Below, piece after piece: positions 52,470 through 61,225 of a stretch of DNA of 64,000 nt. A model generated the notes under the pieces. The model saw only the letters and a list, made by a program, of their open reading frames with translations, did not search any database and was not told where the DNA came from. Location of the stretch: contig NZ_FNBE01000015.1 of assembly GCF_900102195.1 (NCBI RefSeq), forward strand, positions 1-64,000, written 5' to 3'. The stretch is from Pseudonocardia oroxyli. Lineage in GTDB: Bacteria > Actinomycetota > Actinomycetes > Mycobacteriales > Pseudonocardiaceae. Positions within the stretch are counted from its first letter, which is position 1. Each line of letters opens with the position of its first letter. The position numbers were made by a program, and so were the translations under genes.

Positions 52470-54252
52470 GCAGCAGCGGGCGGCGATCGCGACGGTCTGT
52501 CTCTCCGGTGCGTTGGAGGACAAGCTGGATGCGGCGGCGAAGGCCGGCTTCGACGGGGTGGAGATCTTCCAGCCCGACCTCGTCGCCACTCCCCTGTCAC
52601 CCGGCGAGGTGCGCCTGCGCTGCGCCGACCTGGGCCTGTCCATCGACCTCTATCAGCCCTTCCGCGACCTCGACTCGACCGATCCGGCCCGTTTCGCCGC
52701 CACCCTGCGGCGGGCCGACCACACCTTCGGCGTCATGGAGGAGCTGGGCGTCGACACCGTGCTGGTCTGTTCGTCGGTCGCGGCCGATGCCGTGGCCGAG
52801 CCGGACCGGATCGCCGAGCAGCTCTCCGCGGTGGCCGAGCGCGCCCGGGCACGCGGGCTCCGACTGGCCTATGAGGCCCTGGCCTGGGGCACCCACGTCT
52901 CGACCTGGGACGCGTCCTGGGACGTGGTCCGGCGCGCCGACCATCCCGCGCTGGGCCTGTGCCTGGACTCCTTCCACATCCTGTCCCGGCGGTCGGATCC
53001 GGCCCCGATCGCCGACCTGCCGGGCGACAAGATCTTCTTCCTCCAGCTCGCCGACGCGCCGTCGCTCGACATGGACGTGCTGGAGTGGAGCCGCCACCAC
53101 CGGCTTTTCCCCGGTCAGGGTGCCTTCGACCTGTCAGGGCTGCTGGCCGCGGTGCACGCCGCCGGGTACGCGGGGCCGCTCTCGCTCGAGGTGTTCAACG
53201 ACGTGTTCCGCCAGTCGGACCCGCTGCGTGCGGCGGTCGACGCCCGCCGTTCGCTGACGGCGCTGACGGACCACTCGCTCCCGGTGCCGCTCACCGGGCA
53301 CGCGTTCGTCGAGGTGGCCGGGGACTCGTCCACCGCGGATGTCCTGGCCGCGCTGGGGTTCTCCCGCACGGGGGTGCACCGCACCAAGCCCGTCGAGCGG
53401 TGGGAACAGGCGGGCGCGCGGATCCTCGTGAACCGCGCCGGCTCCGAGGCCGCGGTGCTGGCGGTCGGGGTCGAGGCGGCCGACCCGCCCGCCGCCGCGC
53501 GACGCGCCGCCCGACTCGGTGTGCCCGCGCTGCCGCGGGAGCGTGGTCCGCGCGAAGCAGACCTCGCCGCCGTGCGGGCTCCGGACGGCACCGCGGTCTT
53601 CTTCTGCCGCACCGGCGCGCGGGACGACTGGTCGGGCGACTTCGTCCCCACCGACGAGCCCGCGGTCGACGGCATCGGGGTGACCGGGATCGACCACGTC
53701 GGACTCGCCCAGCCCTTCGACCACTTCGACGAGGCCGCCCTGTTCTACCGCTCGGTGCTGGGGCTCACCGCGGAGGGGGCCGGCGAGTACGCGGCACCGT
53801 TCGGCCTGGTCCGGACGCGGGCCCTCGCCGACGAGCGGGGAACGGTCCGGCTCGCCCTGACCGTGTCTCGGCTCCGCCGCGGCACCTGGGCGCCGGGCGT
53901 CTCCGAGCCGCAGTACGTGGCATTCGCCTGCGACGACGTCCTCGCCGCCGCCCGGGCGGCCCGGGCCTGCGGCGCCCCGCTGCTGGACATTCCGGACAAC
54001 TACTACGCCGATGTCGACGCCCGCCTGGCTCCGGCTCACCTCGCCGAGTACCGCGAGCTCGGCGTCCTCTACGAGGAGACCCCGGACGGTGCCTATCTGC
54101 AGGTGTGCACCGAGGTCGTGGGCGGACGCCTGTTCCTCGCCCTGACCCAGCGCATCGGCACGGACGCGGGCTACGGCTGGACCGACGCACCCGTGCGGAT
54201 GGCGGCGCACCGGCGCAGGCGCCTCATCCGGGAGGTGGCAGGCGCGCGGTGA
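52456..54252 (+). CDS. QsuB-like bifunctional 3-dehydroshikimate dehydratase/HPPD-like protein
   Basis: 598 residues, GTG 52456. The N-terminal half is a sugar-phosphate isomerase/epimerase-type TIM barrel with dehydroshikimate dehydratase landmarks: FDGVEIFQPDL, YEALAWGTHVSTWDASWDVV, LCLDSFHILSR, FFLQLADAP, LSLEVFND. The C-terminal half is an HPPD-like dioxygenase module: IDHVGLAQPFDHFDEAALFY, LAEYRELGVLYEE, GRLFLALTQRIG. Fused proteins of this kind convert 3-dehydroshikimate to protocatechuate. This fits quinate/shikimate catabolism fed by the MHS transporter. No protocatechuate dioxygenase genes are seen nearby. Confidence 0.85.
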   Translation: MPVPEQQRAAIATVCLSGALEDKLDAAAKAGFDGVEIFQPDLVATPLSPGEVRLRCADLGLSIDLYQPFRDLDSTDPARFAATLRRADHTFGVMEELGVDTVLVCSSVAADAVAEPDRIAEQLSAVAERARARGLRLAYEALAWGTHVSTWDASWDVVRRADHPALGLCLDSFHILSRRSDPAPIADLPGDKIFFLQLADAPSLDMDVLEWSRHHRLFPGQGAFDLSGLLAAVHAAGYAGPLSLEVFNDVFRQSDPLRAAVDARRSLTALTDHSLPVPLTGHAFVEVAGDSSTADVLAALGFSRTGVHRTKPVERWEQAGARILVNRAGSEAAVLAVGVEAADPPAAARRAARLGVPALPRERGPREADLAAVRAPDGTAVFFCRTGARDDWSGDFVPTDEPAVDGIGVTGIDHVGLAQPFDHFDEAALFYRSVLGLTAEGAGEYAAPFGLVRTRALADERGTVRLALTVSRLRRGTWAPGVSEPQYVAFACDDVLAAARAARACGAPLLDIPDNYYADVDARLAPAHLAEYRELGVLYEETPDGAYLQVCTEVVGGRLFLALTQRIGTDAGYGWTDAPVRMAAHRRRRLIREVAGAR

Positions 54253-54291
54253 GCCCGTCGCCGACCGGCTCGACCCCGGGCGTATACACCG

Positions 54292-54779
54292 TCATCGGCT
54301 TGCCGACCAGCTCAGCGAGTCCGCCTGCGGAGAAGCCAGGTCGACGATCTCCTCCCGGTCGTCATGGTCGGGAGGCTGCCGGTCCTGCTCGGGGCCGTGT
54401 GCGGCGGTCTCCACGACGACCGTGACCGGCACGTCGTCGCTTCCGGCGTGCACGAGGAGACCGCCGTCCACCGCCGTGGCCACTCCCCCGGCCGGGACGT
54501 CGGGGACTGCGGCCGAGCCGACCCCGATCACCCCGGCGTCCCCGCCGAGCGTCGCGTCGAGCACGGCAGCGACCGGCACACACGCTGCGAGAGCGCGGAC
54601 CAGCGCGGCCGCCGCCTCGGCCGCGGTTGGGATCGAGCTGCCTGCGGCCCGCACCGCGAACATCAGGCACGCGCGAGCCGGTTCGCCGTCCACCAGGACG
54701 GTGCGGGCGCCGCCGCCGCCCGACTCCTCAGCGCCCCGGTCGAGCGCACGGTGACCTTCACCGGTCTGTTCGCCGACAT
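54292..54779 (-). pseudogene. remnant of a 2Fe-2S (xanthine dehydrogenase-type) subunit joined to other sequence
   Basis: ATG 54779 opens with a few codons (SANRPVKVTV) like the start of a 2Fe-2S oxidoreductase subunit. After a frameshift near 54720 the sequence TVLVDGEPARACLMFAVRAA is the typical end of the plant-ferredoxin-like cluster domain. The first Cys-rich loop is deleted, so no cluster can form. The distal 90 residues (VPVTVVVETAAHGPEQD ... EEIVDLAS) belong to something else. A mosaic remnant. Confidence 0.6.
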
Positions 54780-54832
54780 CGAGTAGGGCGAGCGCCCGCC
54801 GGCGACACGGGGCAGAGGCCGCGGCGATGAGG

Positions 54833-55507
54833 TCAGGCCACGGGGGCGCGCCGCGGCTCCCGGTCCTTCGCCAGCGCCGCCATCATCGCGTCTCGCGCCC
54901 CGGCCAGGTGGGCGCGCATCCGCACCTGCGCCTGCTCGACGTCACCGAGGCGCAGGGCGTCGAGGACCGCCTCGTGTTCGGCGGCGATGCGCTCGCGACC
55001 CAGCACCGAGCGCGACTGGACCATGGACAGGTGGATCTCGCCGGTGAGCCGCTCGTAGTGGGCGGACAGGCGCGGACTGCCGATGCCGTCGACCAGGGCG
55101 CGGTGGAAGCGCAGGTCGGCCTCGACGAAGTCGCTGTGCGGCCGGCTCTCGTCGATCGCCCGCAGGTCGTCGACCGCGCGTCCGGCCGTCTCGTGGGCCT
55201 CGGCCCGTCCCGCGACCAGCTCCACCGCCTCCAGCTCGAGCGGGATCCGGACGAGGAACAGGTCGGCGACGTCCGCGGCGGCCAGCTGCGGCACCCGGGC
55301 CGGCTGCTGACGGCCCTCCCGCCGGAGCAGACCCTCGAGGACGAGCTGGGTGATCGCCACCCGCGCGGTGGGCCTCGACACCTCGTACTCGGCGGCCACC
55401 TCGTTCTCCGAGAGCCCCCGTCCCGGCGTGAGCTTCCCGTCGAGGATCTCGGCCCGCATGGTCGCGATCAGCGACGTGGTCACCGAGACCGTCTCGAGCC
55501 GACCCAT
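54833..55507 (-). CDS. FCD-type GntR transcriptional regulator
   Basis: 224 residues from ATG 55507 (GGGGGTGGC upstream). wHTH: GRGLSENEVAAEYEVSRPTA and ITQLVLEGLLRREG. FCD domain with HSDFVEADLRFHRALVDGI and AEHEAVLDALRLGD (Asp/His metal ligands). Divergent from the FAD/Fe-S oxidoreductase gene, with an 80-bp spacer holding a palindromic site. It probably represses that gene in the absence of a hydroxy-acid, as LldR/GlcC-type proteins do. Confidence 0.9.
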   Translation of the reverse strand: MGRLETVSVTTSLIATMRAEILDGKLTPGRGLSENEVAAEYEVSRPTARVAITQLVLEGLLRREGRQQPARVPQLAAADVADLFLVRIPLELEAVELVAGRAEAHETAGRAVDDLRAIDESRPHSDFVEADLRFHRALVDGIGSPRLSAHYERLTGEIHLSMVQSRSVLGRERIAAEHEAVLDALRLGDVEQAQVRMRAHLAGARDAMMAALAKDREPRRAPVA

Positions 55508-55567
55508 GCCACCCCCTTCCGGCGCCGGACGAACGCTAGCGGACCGCGGTCGTTGACCGGACACGTG

Positions 55568-55579
55568 TGTAGTCATACA
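55568..55579. promoter_or_regulatory. candidate FCD-GntR operator
   Basis: TGTAGTCATACA, a palindrome of TGTA and TACA half-sites around four bases (within TTGTATGACTACAC on the other strand). It lies nine bases before the oxidoreductase start and about 60 before the regulator start. Matches the general site type of FCD-GntR proteins. Confidence 0.6.
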
Positions 55580-55587
55580 ACTAGACA

Positions 55588-58431
55588 ATGCCGATGCAGC
55601 GGGCTCGTCGCCACGACCACACGTCGGAAGGCCCGTGGGCCGCGGTCCGCGAGGCGCTCGGTGCGGGGGGCACGCTCCACGAACGCCTGACCGACCGGCT
55701 GGCCCACGCCCACGACGCCTCGCACTTCCACCTGGTCCCCGGCGCGGTCGCACGCCCCCACGACGCCGCGGCGGTCGGCAGGCTGTTCGCCGCCGCCAGG
55801 TCGACGGGGCTCCCGTTGACCTTCCGCTCCGGTGGCACGAGCCTCTCCGGGCAGGCGGGCACGACCGGCCTCCTCGTGGACACCCGCTCCCGCTTCCGGT
55901 CCATCGAGGTCCTCGACGCGGGACACCGGGTCCGGGTCGGGCCCGGGGCGACGATCCGCCAGGTCAACGCCCGCCTCCTTCGCCACGGCCGCAAGCTGGG
56001 CCCGGACCCGGCCAGCGAGGTCGCCTGCACCGTCGGCGGGGTGGTCGCCAACAACTCCAGCGGCATGGCCTGCGGCACCGCCGCCAACAGCTACGCCACG
56101 CTGGAGTCGATGGTGCTGGTCCTGCCCTCCGGCACCGTCGTCGACACGGGAGCGGCGGACGCGGACGCCGCGCTGCGCGCCCGGGAACCCGAGCTGTACG
56201 CCGGGCTGTGCCGACTGCGGGACCGGGTTCGCGAGTCCGCCGACCTCCGGGCCCGCGTCGAGCGACAGTTCTCCATGAAGAACACGATGGGCTACGGGAT
56301 CAACTCGCTGCTGGACTTCCGCGCGCCCGCCGACATCCTGGCCCACCTCGTCGTCGGCAGCGAAGGCACGCTCGCGTTCATCGCGTCGATCGTCCTGCGG
56401 ACCGTGCCCGTCCTGCCGCACACCCGCACCGGGCTCCTGGTCTTCGAGGACCTCGCCGCGGCCACCGGCGCGCTGCCCGGGTTGGTCGACTCGTCCCCCG
56501 TGTCGATCGAGCTGCTCGACGCCACGTCCCTGCGCGTCGGGCAGCGGGACCCGGCGGCCGACGAGCGGCTGCGCACGCTCCCGGTCGACGAGCACGCCGC
56601 CCTGCTCGTCGAGTACCAGGCCGCCACCGCCGACGGCGTCGACGAGCTCGCCCTCGCCGCGCGCGCCACCATCGGCAGTCTCCCGATCATCGGCTCGGAC
56701 GAGCTCACCGCGGACCCGGCCGCCCGGGCCGGGATGTGGCACATCCGCAAGGGTCTCTACGCGATGGTCGCCGAAGCGCGACCGGCCGGCACGACCGCGC
56801 TGCTGGAGGACGTCGTCGTGCCGGTCCCGCAGCTGCTGCCCACCTGCGAGCGGCTCACGTCCCTGTTCCGCACGCACGGGTACAGCGACGCCGTGATCTT
56901 CGGCCACGCCAAGGACGGCAACATCCACTTCATGCTCACCGAGCAGCTCGCGGGCGAGGGCGCCTCCCTGGACCGGTTCGCCCGGTTCACCGACGACATG
57001 GTCGACCTCGTCCTCGGCCAGGGCGGCTCCCTCAAGGCCGAGCACGGCACCGGCCGCATGATGGCGCCGTTCGTCCGCCGCCAGTACGGGGACGAGCTCT
57101 ACGCCGTCATGCGCGAGATCAAGCGGCTCTGCGACCCCGAGGGAGTCCTCAACCCCGGCGTCCTGCTGAGCGAGGACGCCGACATCCACCTGCGCGATCT
57201 CAAGACCACCCCGCCGATCGAGCCCGAGGCCGACCGCTGCGTGGAGTGCGGTTTCTGCGAGCCGGTCTGCCCCAGCCGCGACCTGACCACGACACCCCGC
57301 CAACGCATCGTCCTGCGCCGGGAGATCGAACGGGCCCGCCGCGCCGGGGACGTCGAGCTCGCCGCTCTCCTGGAGGCGGACTACGACTACGACGGCGTGG
57401 AGACCTGCGCCGCGGACGGCATGTGCCAGACCACGTGCCCCGTCCTCATCAACACCGGCGACCTCGTCAAACGCCTCCGCGCCGACCGCGCGGGCCGCGC
57501 CACCGAGGCCGCCTGGACGGCCGCGGGCCGACGGTGGGACCTGACCACCCGCGCCGCGTCGGCCGCGCTCACCGCCGCCGCGGCCCTGCCCACCCCGGTC
57601 GTCGAGGCGGCCAACCGGGCCGGACGCAGGGTCGCCGGACCCGACGCCCTTCCGCTGTGGTCTCCCGACCTCCCCCGCGGCGGGCACCCGTCCGACGTCC
57701 CGGTGTCCGGGGTGGCGCAGGCCGTCTTCTTCCCCTCCTGCACCGGCACCATGTTCGGCCCGGCCACGCCGTCGACCGCCGGGTCCGCCGCCGCGTTCGC
57801 CCTGCTGTGCGAGCGGGCGGGCGTCGGTCTCGTCCCGCCGCCCGCGGCCGCCCGCCTCTGCTGCGGCACCCCCTGGCGGTCCAAGGGGCTGACCCGCGGC
57901 TACCAGGAGATGGCCGACCGGGTCCTGCCCGCCCTCTGGCAGGCCACCCGCCAGGGCGAGCTCCCCATCGTCCTCGACGCGTCCTCGTGCACCGAGGGAG
58001 TGCGGCAGATGGTCGAGCACGGCCCCGAGCGGTTCCGGGGGATCACCGTCGTCGACGCCGTCGAGTTCTGTGCCACCCACCTGCTCCCCCGGCTGACGGT
58101 GACCGCACCCGTCGACGACCTGGCGCTCCACCCGACCTGCTCGGCGACCCGGATGGGACTCACCGACGCCCTCCAGACCGTCGCCGGTGCCGTCGCGACG
58201 TCGGTGACCGTTCCCCAGACCTGGGGCTGCTGCGGTTTCGCCGGGGACCGGGGGCTGCTGCACCCCGAGCTCACCGCCTCCGCCACCCGGGCCCAGGCCG
58301 CGGAGATCACCGCCGGTGGGCACAGCGCGTTCGCCTCGTGCAACCGCACCTGCGAGCTCGGGATGACCCGGGCGACCGGACAGCCCTACGTCCACGTCCT
58401 CGAGCTGGTGGAGCAGGCGACCCGGCCGTGA
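55588..58431 (+). CDS. FAD-binding and Fe-S-binding oxidoreductase (D-lactate/glycolate dehydrogenase-like)
   Basis: 947 residues. The FAD-binding (PCMH) domain spans residues ~48-220 (TFRSGGTSLSGQAGTTGLLV, CTVGGVVANNSSGMACGT). The FAD-oxidase C-terminal domain follows to ~530 (VSIELLDATSLR, IFGHAKDGNIHFML, GGSLKAEHGTGRMMAPF). Two 4Fe-4S motifs follow (CVECGFCEPVCP near 551 and CAADGMCQTTCP near 607). Two CCG-type domains end the protein (LCCGTPW near 758, GCCGFAGD near 881). This fuses the GlcD and GlcF types, as in Dld-like D-2-hydroxyacid:quinone oxidoreductases. It probably oxidises a 2-hydroxyacid, regulated by the divergent GntR. Confidence 0.92.
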   Translation: MPMQRARRHDHTSEGPWAAVREALGAGGTLHERLTDRLAHAHDASHFHLVPGAVARPHDAAAVGRLFAAARSTGLPLTFRSGGTSLSGQAGTTGLLVDTRSRFRSIEVLDAGHRVRVGPGATIRQVNARLLRHGRKLGPDPASEVACTVGGVVANNSSGMACGTAANSYATLESMVLVLPSGTVVDTGAADADAALRAREPELYAGLCRLRDRVRESADLRARVERQFSMKNTMGYGINSLLDFRAPADILAHLVVGSEGTLAFIASIVLRTVPVLPHTRTGLLVFEDLAAATGALPGLVDSSPVSIELLDATSLRVGQRDPAADERLRTLPVDEHAALLVEYQAATADGVDELALAARATIGSLPIIGSDELTADPAARAGMWHIRKGLYAMVAEARPAGTTALLEDVVVPVPQLLPTCERLTSLFRTHGYSDAVIFGHAKDGNIHFMLTEQLAGEGASLDRFARFTDDMVDLVLGQGGSLKAEHGTGRMMAPFVRRQYGDELYAVMREIKRLCDPEGVLNPGVLLSEDADIHLRDLKTTPPIEPEADRCVECGFCEPVCPSRDLTTTPRQRIVLRREIERARRAGDVELAALLEADYDYDGVETCAADGMCQTTCPVLINTGDLVKRLRADRAGRATEAAWTAAGRRWDLTTRAASAALTAAAALPTPVVEAANRAGRRVAGPDALPLWSPDLPRGGHPSDVPVSGVAQAVFFPSCTGTMFGPATPSTAGSAAAFALLCERAGVGLVPPPAAARLCCGTPWRSKGLTRGYQEMADRVLPALWQATRQGELPIVLDASSCTEGVRQMVEHGPERFRGITVVDAVEFCATHLLPRLTVTAPVDDLALHPTCSATRMGLTDALQTVAGAVATSVTVPQTWGCCGFAGDRGLLHPELTASATRAQAAEITAGGHSAFASCNRTCELGMTRATGQPYVHVLELVEQATRP

Positions 58432-58526
58432 GCCGGGGACGCGGGGCTCCGGATCACCGCGCCAATGGGATTATGCTCCTCATACCATCGCCTCGCAGCG
58501 ACGGGGGACGAGCGGGAGGTGCGGAC

Positions 58527-59126
58527 GTGGCCCGGTACCCGGCAGCCCACAAGGCGCGGACCAGGGACCGCATCCTCCGTGCGGCCGGGCGGCGGTTCCG
58601 CCGGGACGGGCTGGACGGCGCGGGGCTGACGGCGCTGATGCGCGACGCGGGTCTGACGAACGGGGCGTTCTACGCGCACTTCCGCTCCAAGGAGGACCTC
58701 GTGGGCGAGGTCGTCTCCGACGAGGTGCGGCGGCAGGCCGGGGTGTTCGAGGCCGCGGCCACCCTCCCCGACGGACTGGACCGGGTGCTCGACGGGTACC
58801 TCTCCGGCGCGCACTGCGACGACCGCGCCGGGGGATGCGTGTCCGCGGCCCTGCTCACCGACATCGCCCGGTCCGCGCCCGAGGTGCGGAGCCGCTACGC
58901 CGAGGCCGCGGGCCGGATGACGGACGCCTTCCGTCGGCTCGCCGGGCTGCCCGCCACGACTCCGGACGCGGTCGTCCGCAGCCGCCTCGCGCTGCTGATC
59001 GGCACCGTGCAGCTCGCGCGGACCGTCGACGATCCGCAGGCGCGCGAGGCGCTGCTCGCCGAGAGCCGACGCAGCGTCCGGGCCCTGATCGCGGCGGACC
59101 ACGCGACGGCCTGCGGCGGCGAGTGA
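58527..59126 (+). CDS. TetR-family transcriptional regulator
   Basis: 199 residues from GTG 58527 with GGGAGG upstream; ATG 58473 is a weaker alternative. HTH: ILRAAGRRFRRDGLDGAGLT then DAGLTNGAFYAHFRSKEDLV, the TetR signature. The C-terminal domain contains CDDRAGGCVSAALLTDIARS. It may regulate the enoyl-CoA hydratase-like gene that follows after a 115-bp gap. Ligand unknown. Confidence 0.9.
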   Translation: MARYPAAHKARTRDRILRAAGRRFRRDGLDGAGLTALMRDAGLTNGAFYAHFRSKEDLVGEVVSDEVRRQAGVFEAAATLPDGLDRVLDGYLSGAHCDDRAGGCVSAALLTDIARSAPEVRSRYAEAAGRMTDAFRRLAGLPATTPDAVVRSRLALLIGTVQLARTVDDPQAREALLAESRRSVRALIAADHATACGGE

Positions 59127-59241
59127 CCGCGGCGGTGACCGGGTTTGGCGCGTTCGTAGCGGGACATGACGTTCCCGTCACTCGTGCCGGCGCCGGCGGG
59201 TTCGTAGCGTCGACCACCCACCCACCGCCCGAAGGAACCGG

Positions 59242-59874
59242 ATGTCCGACTCGATCGTCACCCTCACCCGGGTCTCGCCGCAGATCGCGCGGATCACCTA
59301 CGCGAACCCGCCGGTGAACCTCATCGTCGGCGACACGGTGCGCAGGCTCACCGACGTCGTCACGGCACTCGTCGCCGACCCCGACCTGCAGGTGGTCGTG
59401 TTCGACAGCGGCACCCCCGACTTCTTCCTCAACCACTTCGATCTCGCGCACCTCGCGGACTTCCCGGGCGCGTCCGAGACCACCGGGCGCTCGGCGTGGA
59501 CCGATCTCGTGCTGCAGCTGACGGCGGCCAGCGCCGACTACGACGCCACCACCGCCGAGAGGTGGGGATGGGTCACCCGTGCCCTCCCCGACGCCGAACT
59601 CGACGCCCACGTCGACGGTGTCGTGCACCGGCTCGCCGCCTTCGACCGCACCACCCTCGCCGCGGCCAAGCAGATGGTGAACCGCGCGTCGCTCCCGCCC
59701 GAGGACGACCTCGTGCAGGCCTATCGGGAGTTCGAACACTCGGTCACCCTCCCGGGGTTCCGGGAGCGCGCCGCAGCCACCCCGACGTCGCCGCCCGACC
59801 AGGCCCTGCGTCTCGAGCTCGACCTCGGCGCGGTCCTCGGGGCCGCAGCCCTGCGCCGCGCCCGGCAGGGATGA
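59242..59874 (+). pseudogene. enoyl-CoA hydratase/isomerase-like gene with in-frame central deletion
   Basis: The reading frame is intact but gives only 210 residues against about 280 for the family. The N-terminus (ITYANPPVNLIVGDTVRRLT) and the C-terminal part (TTAERWGWVTRALPDAELDA) are normal crotonase-type sequence. Between SAWTDLVLQLTAAS and ADYDATTAERWG about 70 residues are missing. They include the usual A-x-x-x-G-x-A-x-G-A-G oxyanion-hole loop and the active-site helix. Without them the protein cannot be a functional hydratase. It is followed at once (ATGA) by a broken GlxA-like gene. Confidence 0.75.
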
Positions 59875-60733
59875 ACTCGACCATGAGCCGGCCCGCGCTC
59901 CCGGGATCGGCGGCCGGCACGCACACCGTGGTCACGCTCGCCCAGGAGCACGGCTACCCGTTCGAGCTCGGCATCCCCGCCCGCATCCTCGGCGCGGCCG
60001 ACGCGGGGTACGAGGTGCTCGTGTGCAGCCCCACCGGGCGGCCGGTGGGCACCAACGCCGGGTTCTCCGTGGTCCCCGACCACGGACCCGAGGTCCTCAG
60101 CCGCGCCGACACGGTCGTCGTCCCACCCGTCGATCCGCGACACCTGCGGCCCGACGTCGACGACGACGTGCGGGCCGCACTGGCCCTCGTCCGGCCGGGG
60201 ACCCGGATCGTGTCGATCTGCACGGGCGGGTTCACCCTCGCCGCGGCGGGCCTGCTCGACGATCGCACGGCGACCACCCACTGGGAGTGCGCCCCGCTGT
60301 TCCGCGCCTGGTATCCGCACGTGGACCTGGCGGAGAACGTGCTGTTCGTGCACGACGGGGACGTCCACACCTCGGCGGGGGCCGCGGCGGGCATCGACCT
60401 GTGTCTCGACCTCATCCGCAGCGACCACGGATCCCCGGTCGCCGGCCGCGCCGCGCGCCGCTGCATCGTCCCCCCGTTCCGGGAGGGCGGGCAGGCCCAG
60501 TTCATCGACCGGCCGGTGCCCGACGCCGCCGACACCTCGACCGCCGCGGCCCGGGAGTGGGCACTGGCGCACCTCGACAGGTCTCCACCGCCGTGGGCTA
60601 CGCCACCGCGACCTCCCTCCGCAACCATCTGAGCAGCAGCCTCGGCCTCCTGCCGACGGCCTACCGCCGCAGCTTCCACCCCCCGAGATCCGACCCGCCC
60701 CCGACCGCCGAGGAGCACCATGTCCACGCCTGA
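59871..60733 (+). pseudogene. GlxA-like AraC-family regulator, internally deleted and frameshifted
   Basis: ATG 59871 (or 59883). The DJ-1/PfpI-like N-terminal domain is complete (YPFELGIPARILGAADAGYE, SICTGGFTLAAAGLLDDRTA, DVHTSAGAAAGIDLCLDLIR). After WALAHLD the frame changes at about 60585. Only the second HTH half of the AraC domain follows (VGYATATSLRNHLSSSLGLL, PTAYRRSF). The first HTH (about 60 residues) is gone, so the protein should not bind DNA normally. Its end overlaps the next gene. Confidence 0.75.
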
Positions 60734-61124
60734 CACCGCGACCGACACCGCGACCGAGAACACCGCCCTCGTCACCGAGTTCTACACCCGCGCCTTCAAC
60801 GAGGGAGAGCCCGAAGCCGCGGCGCGCGTCGCGCTCGGCGACACCTACATCCAGCACAACCCCGGTGCCCCAGACGGCGCGGAGGCGTTCATCGGGTACG
60901 TCCACCACATGCGCGGACGGTTCCCCGAGCTGCAGCTGCAGGTCAAGCGCACCGTCGCGTCCGGAGACCTCGTCGTCACCCACAGCCGGTTCCATCTCAC
61001 CCCCGGCGACCGCGGGCTCGCCGCCGCCGACATCTGGCGCGTCCGCGACGGCAGGATCGTCGAACACTGGGACGTCATCCAGGAGGTCCCGGAGCAGGCC
61101 GCCAACTCGAACACGATGTTCTGA
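60720..61124 (+). CDS. SnoaL-like NTF2-fold protein
   Basis: 134 residues, ATG 60720 with GAGGAG upstream. The typical SnoaL-like pattern NTALVTEFYTRAFNEGEPEA, YIQHNPGAPDGAEAF, MRGRFPELQLQVKRTVASGD and IVEHWDVIQEVPE marks a small NTF2-fold protein of the kind often found as isomerase, cyclase or hydrolase with oxidoreductases. No specific reaction can be assigned. Probably co-transcribed with the preceding regulator remnant. Confidence 0.88.
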   Translation: MSTPDTATDTATENTALVTEFYTRAFNEGEPEAAARVALGDTYIQHNPGAPDGAEAFIGYVHHMRGRFPELQLQVKRTVASGDLVVTHSRFHLTPGDRGLAAADIWRVRDGRIVEHWDVIQEVPEQAANSNTMF

Positions 61125-61225
61125 CCGCCCCCCCCCCCGCGGCGACCGGATCGGTGCGGGCCACGCCCGCGGTGAGGGTTCCCGCGCACCGATGCTGCTG
61201 TCCGGGGCGTGACCCTCCGCCGGTG

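Noticed and set aside
55573..58395. 940-residue minus-strand open frame opposite the FAD/Fe-S oxidoreductase
   Set aside because: Gly/Arg/Val-rich antisense shadow. The plus strand has complete catalytic and Fe-S motifs.
55635..59126. 1163-residue plus-strand frame running into the TetR gene
   Set aside because: Only its last ~200 codons are real (TetR). The rest is an Arg/Pro-rich out-of-frame reading of the oxidoreductase gene.
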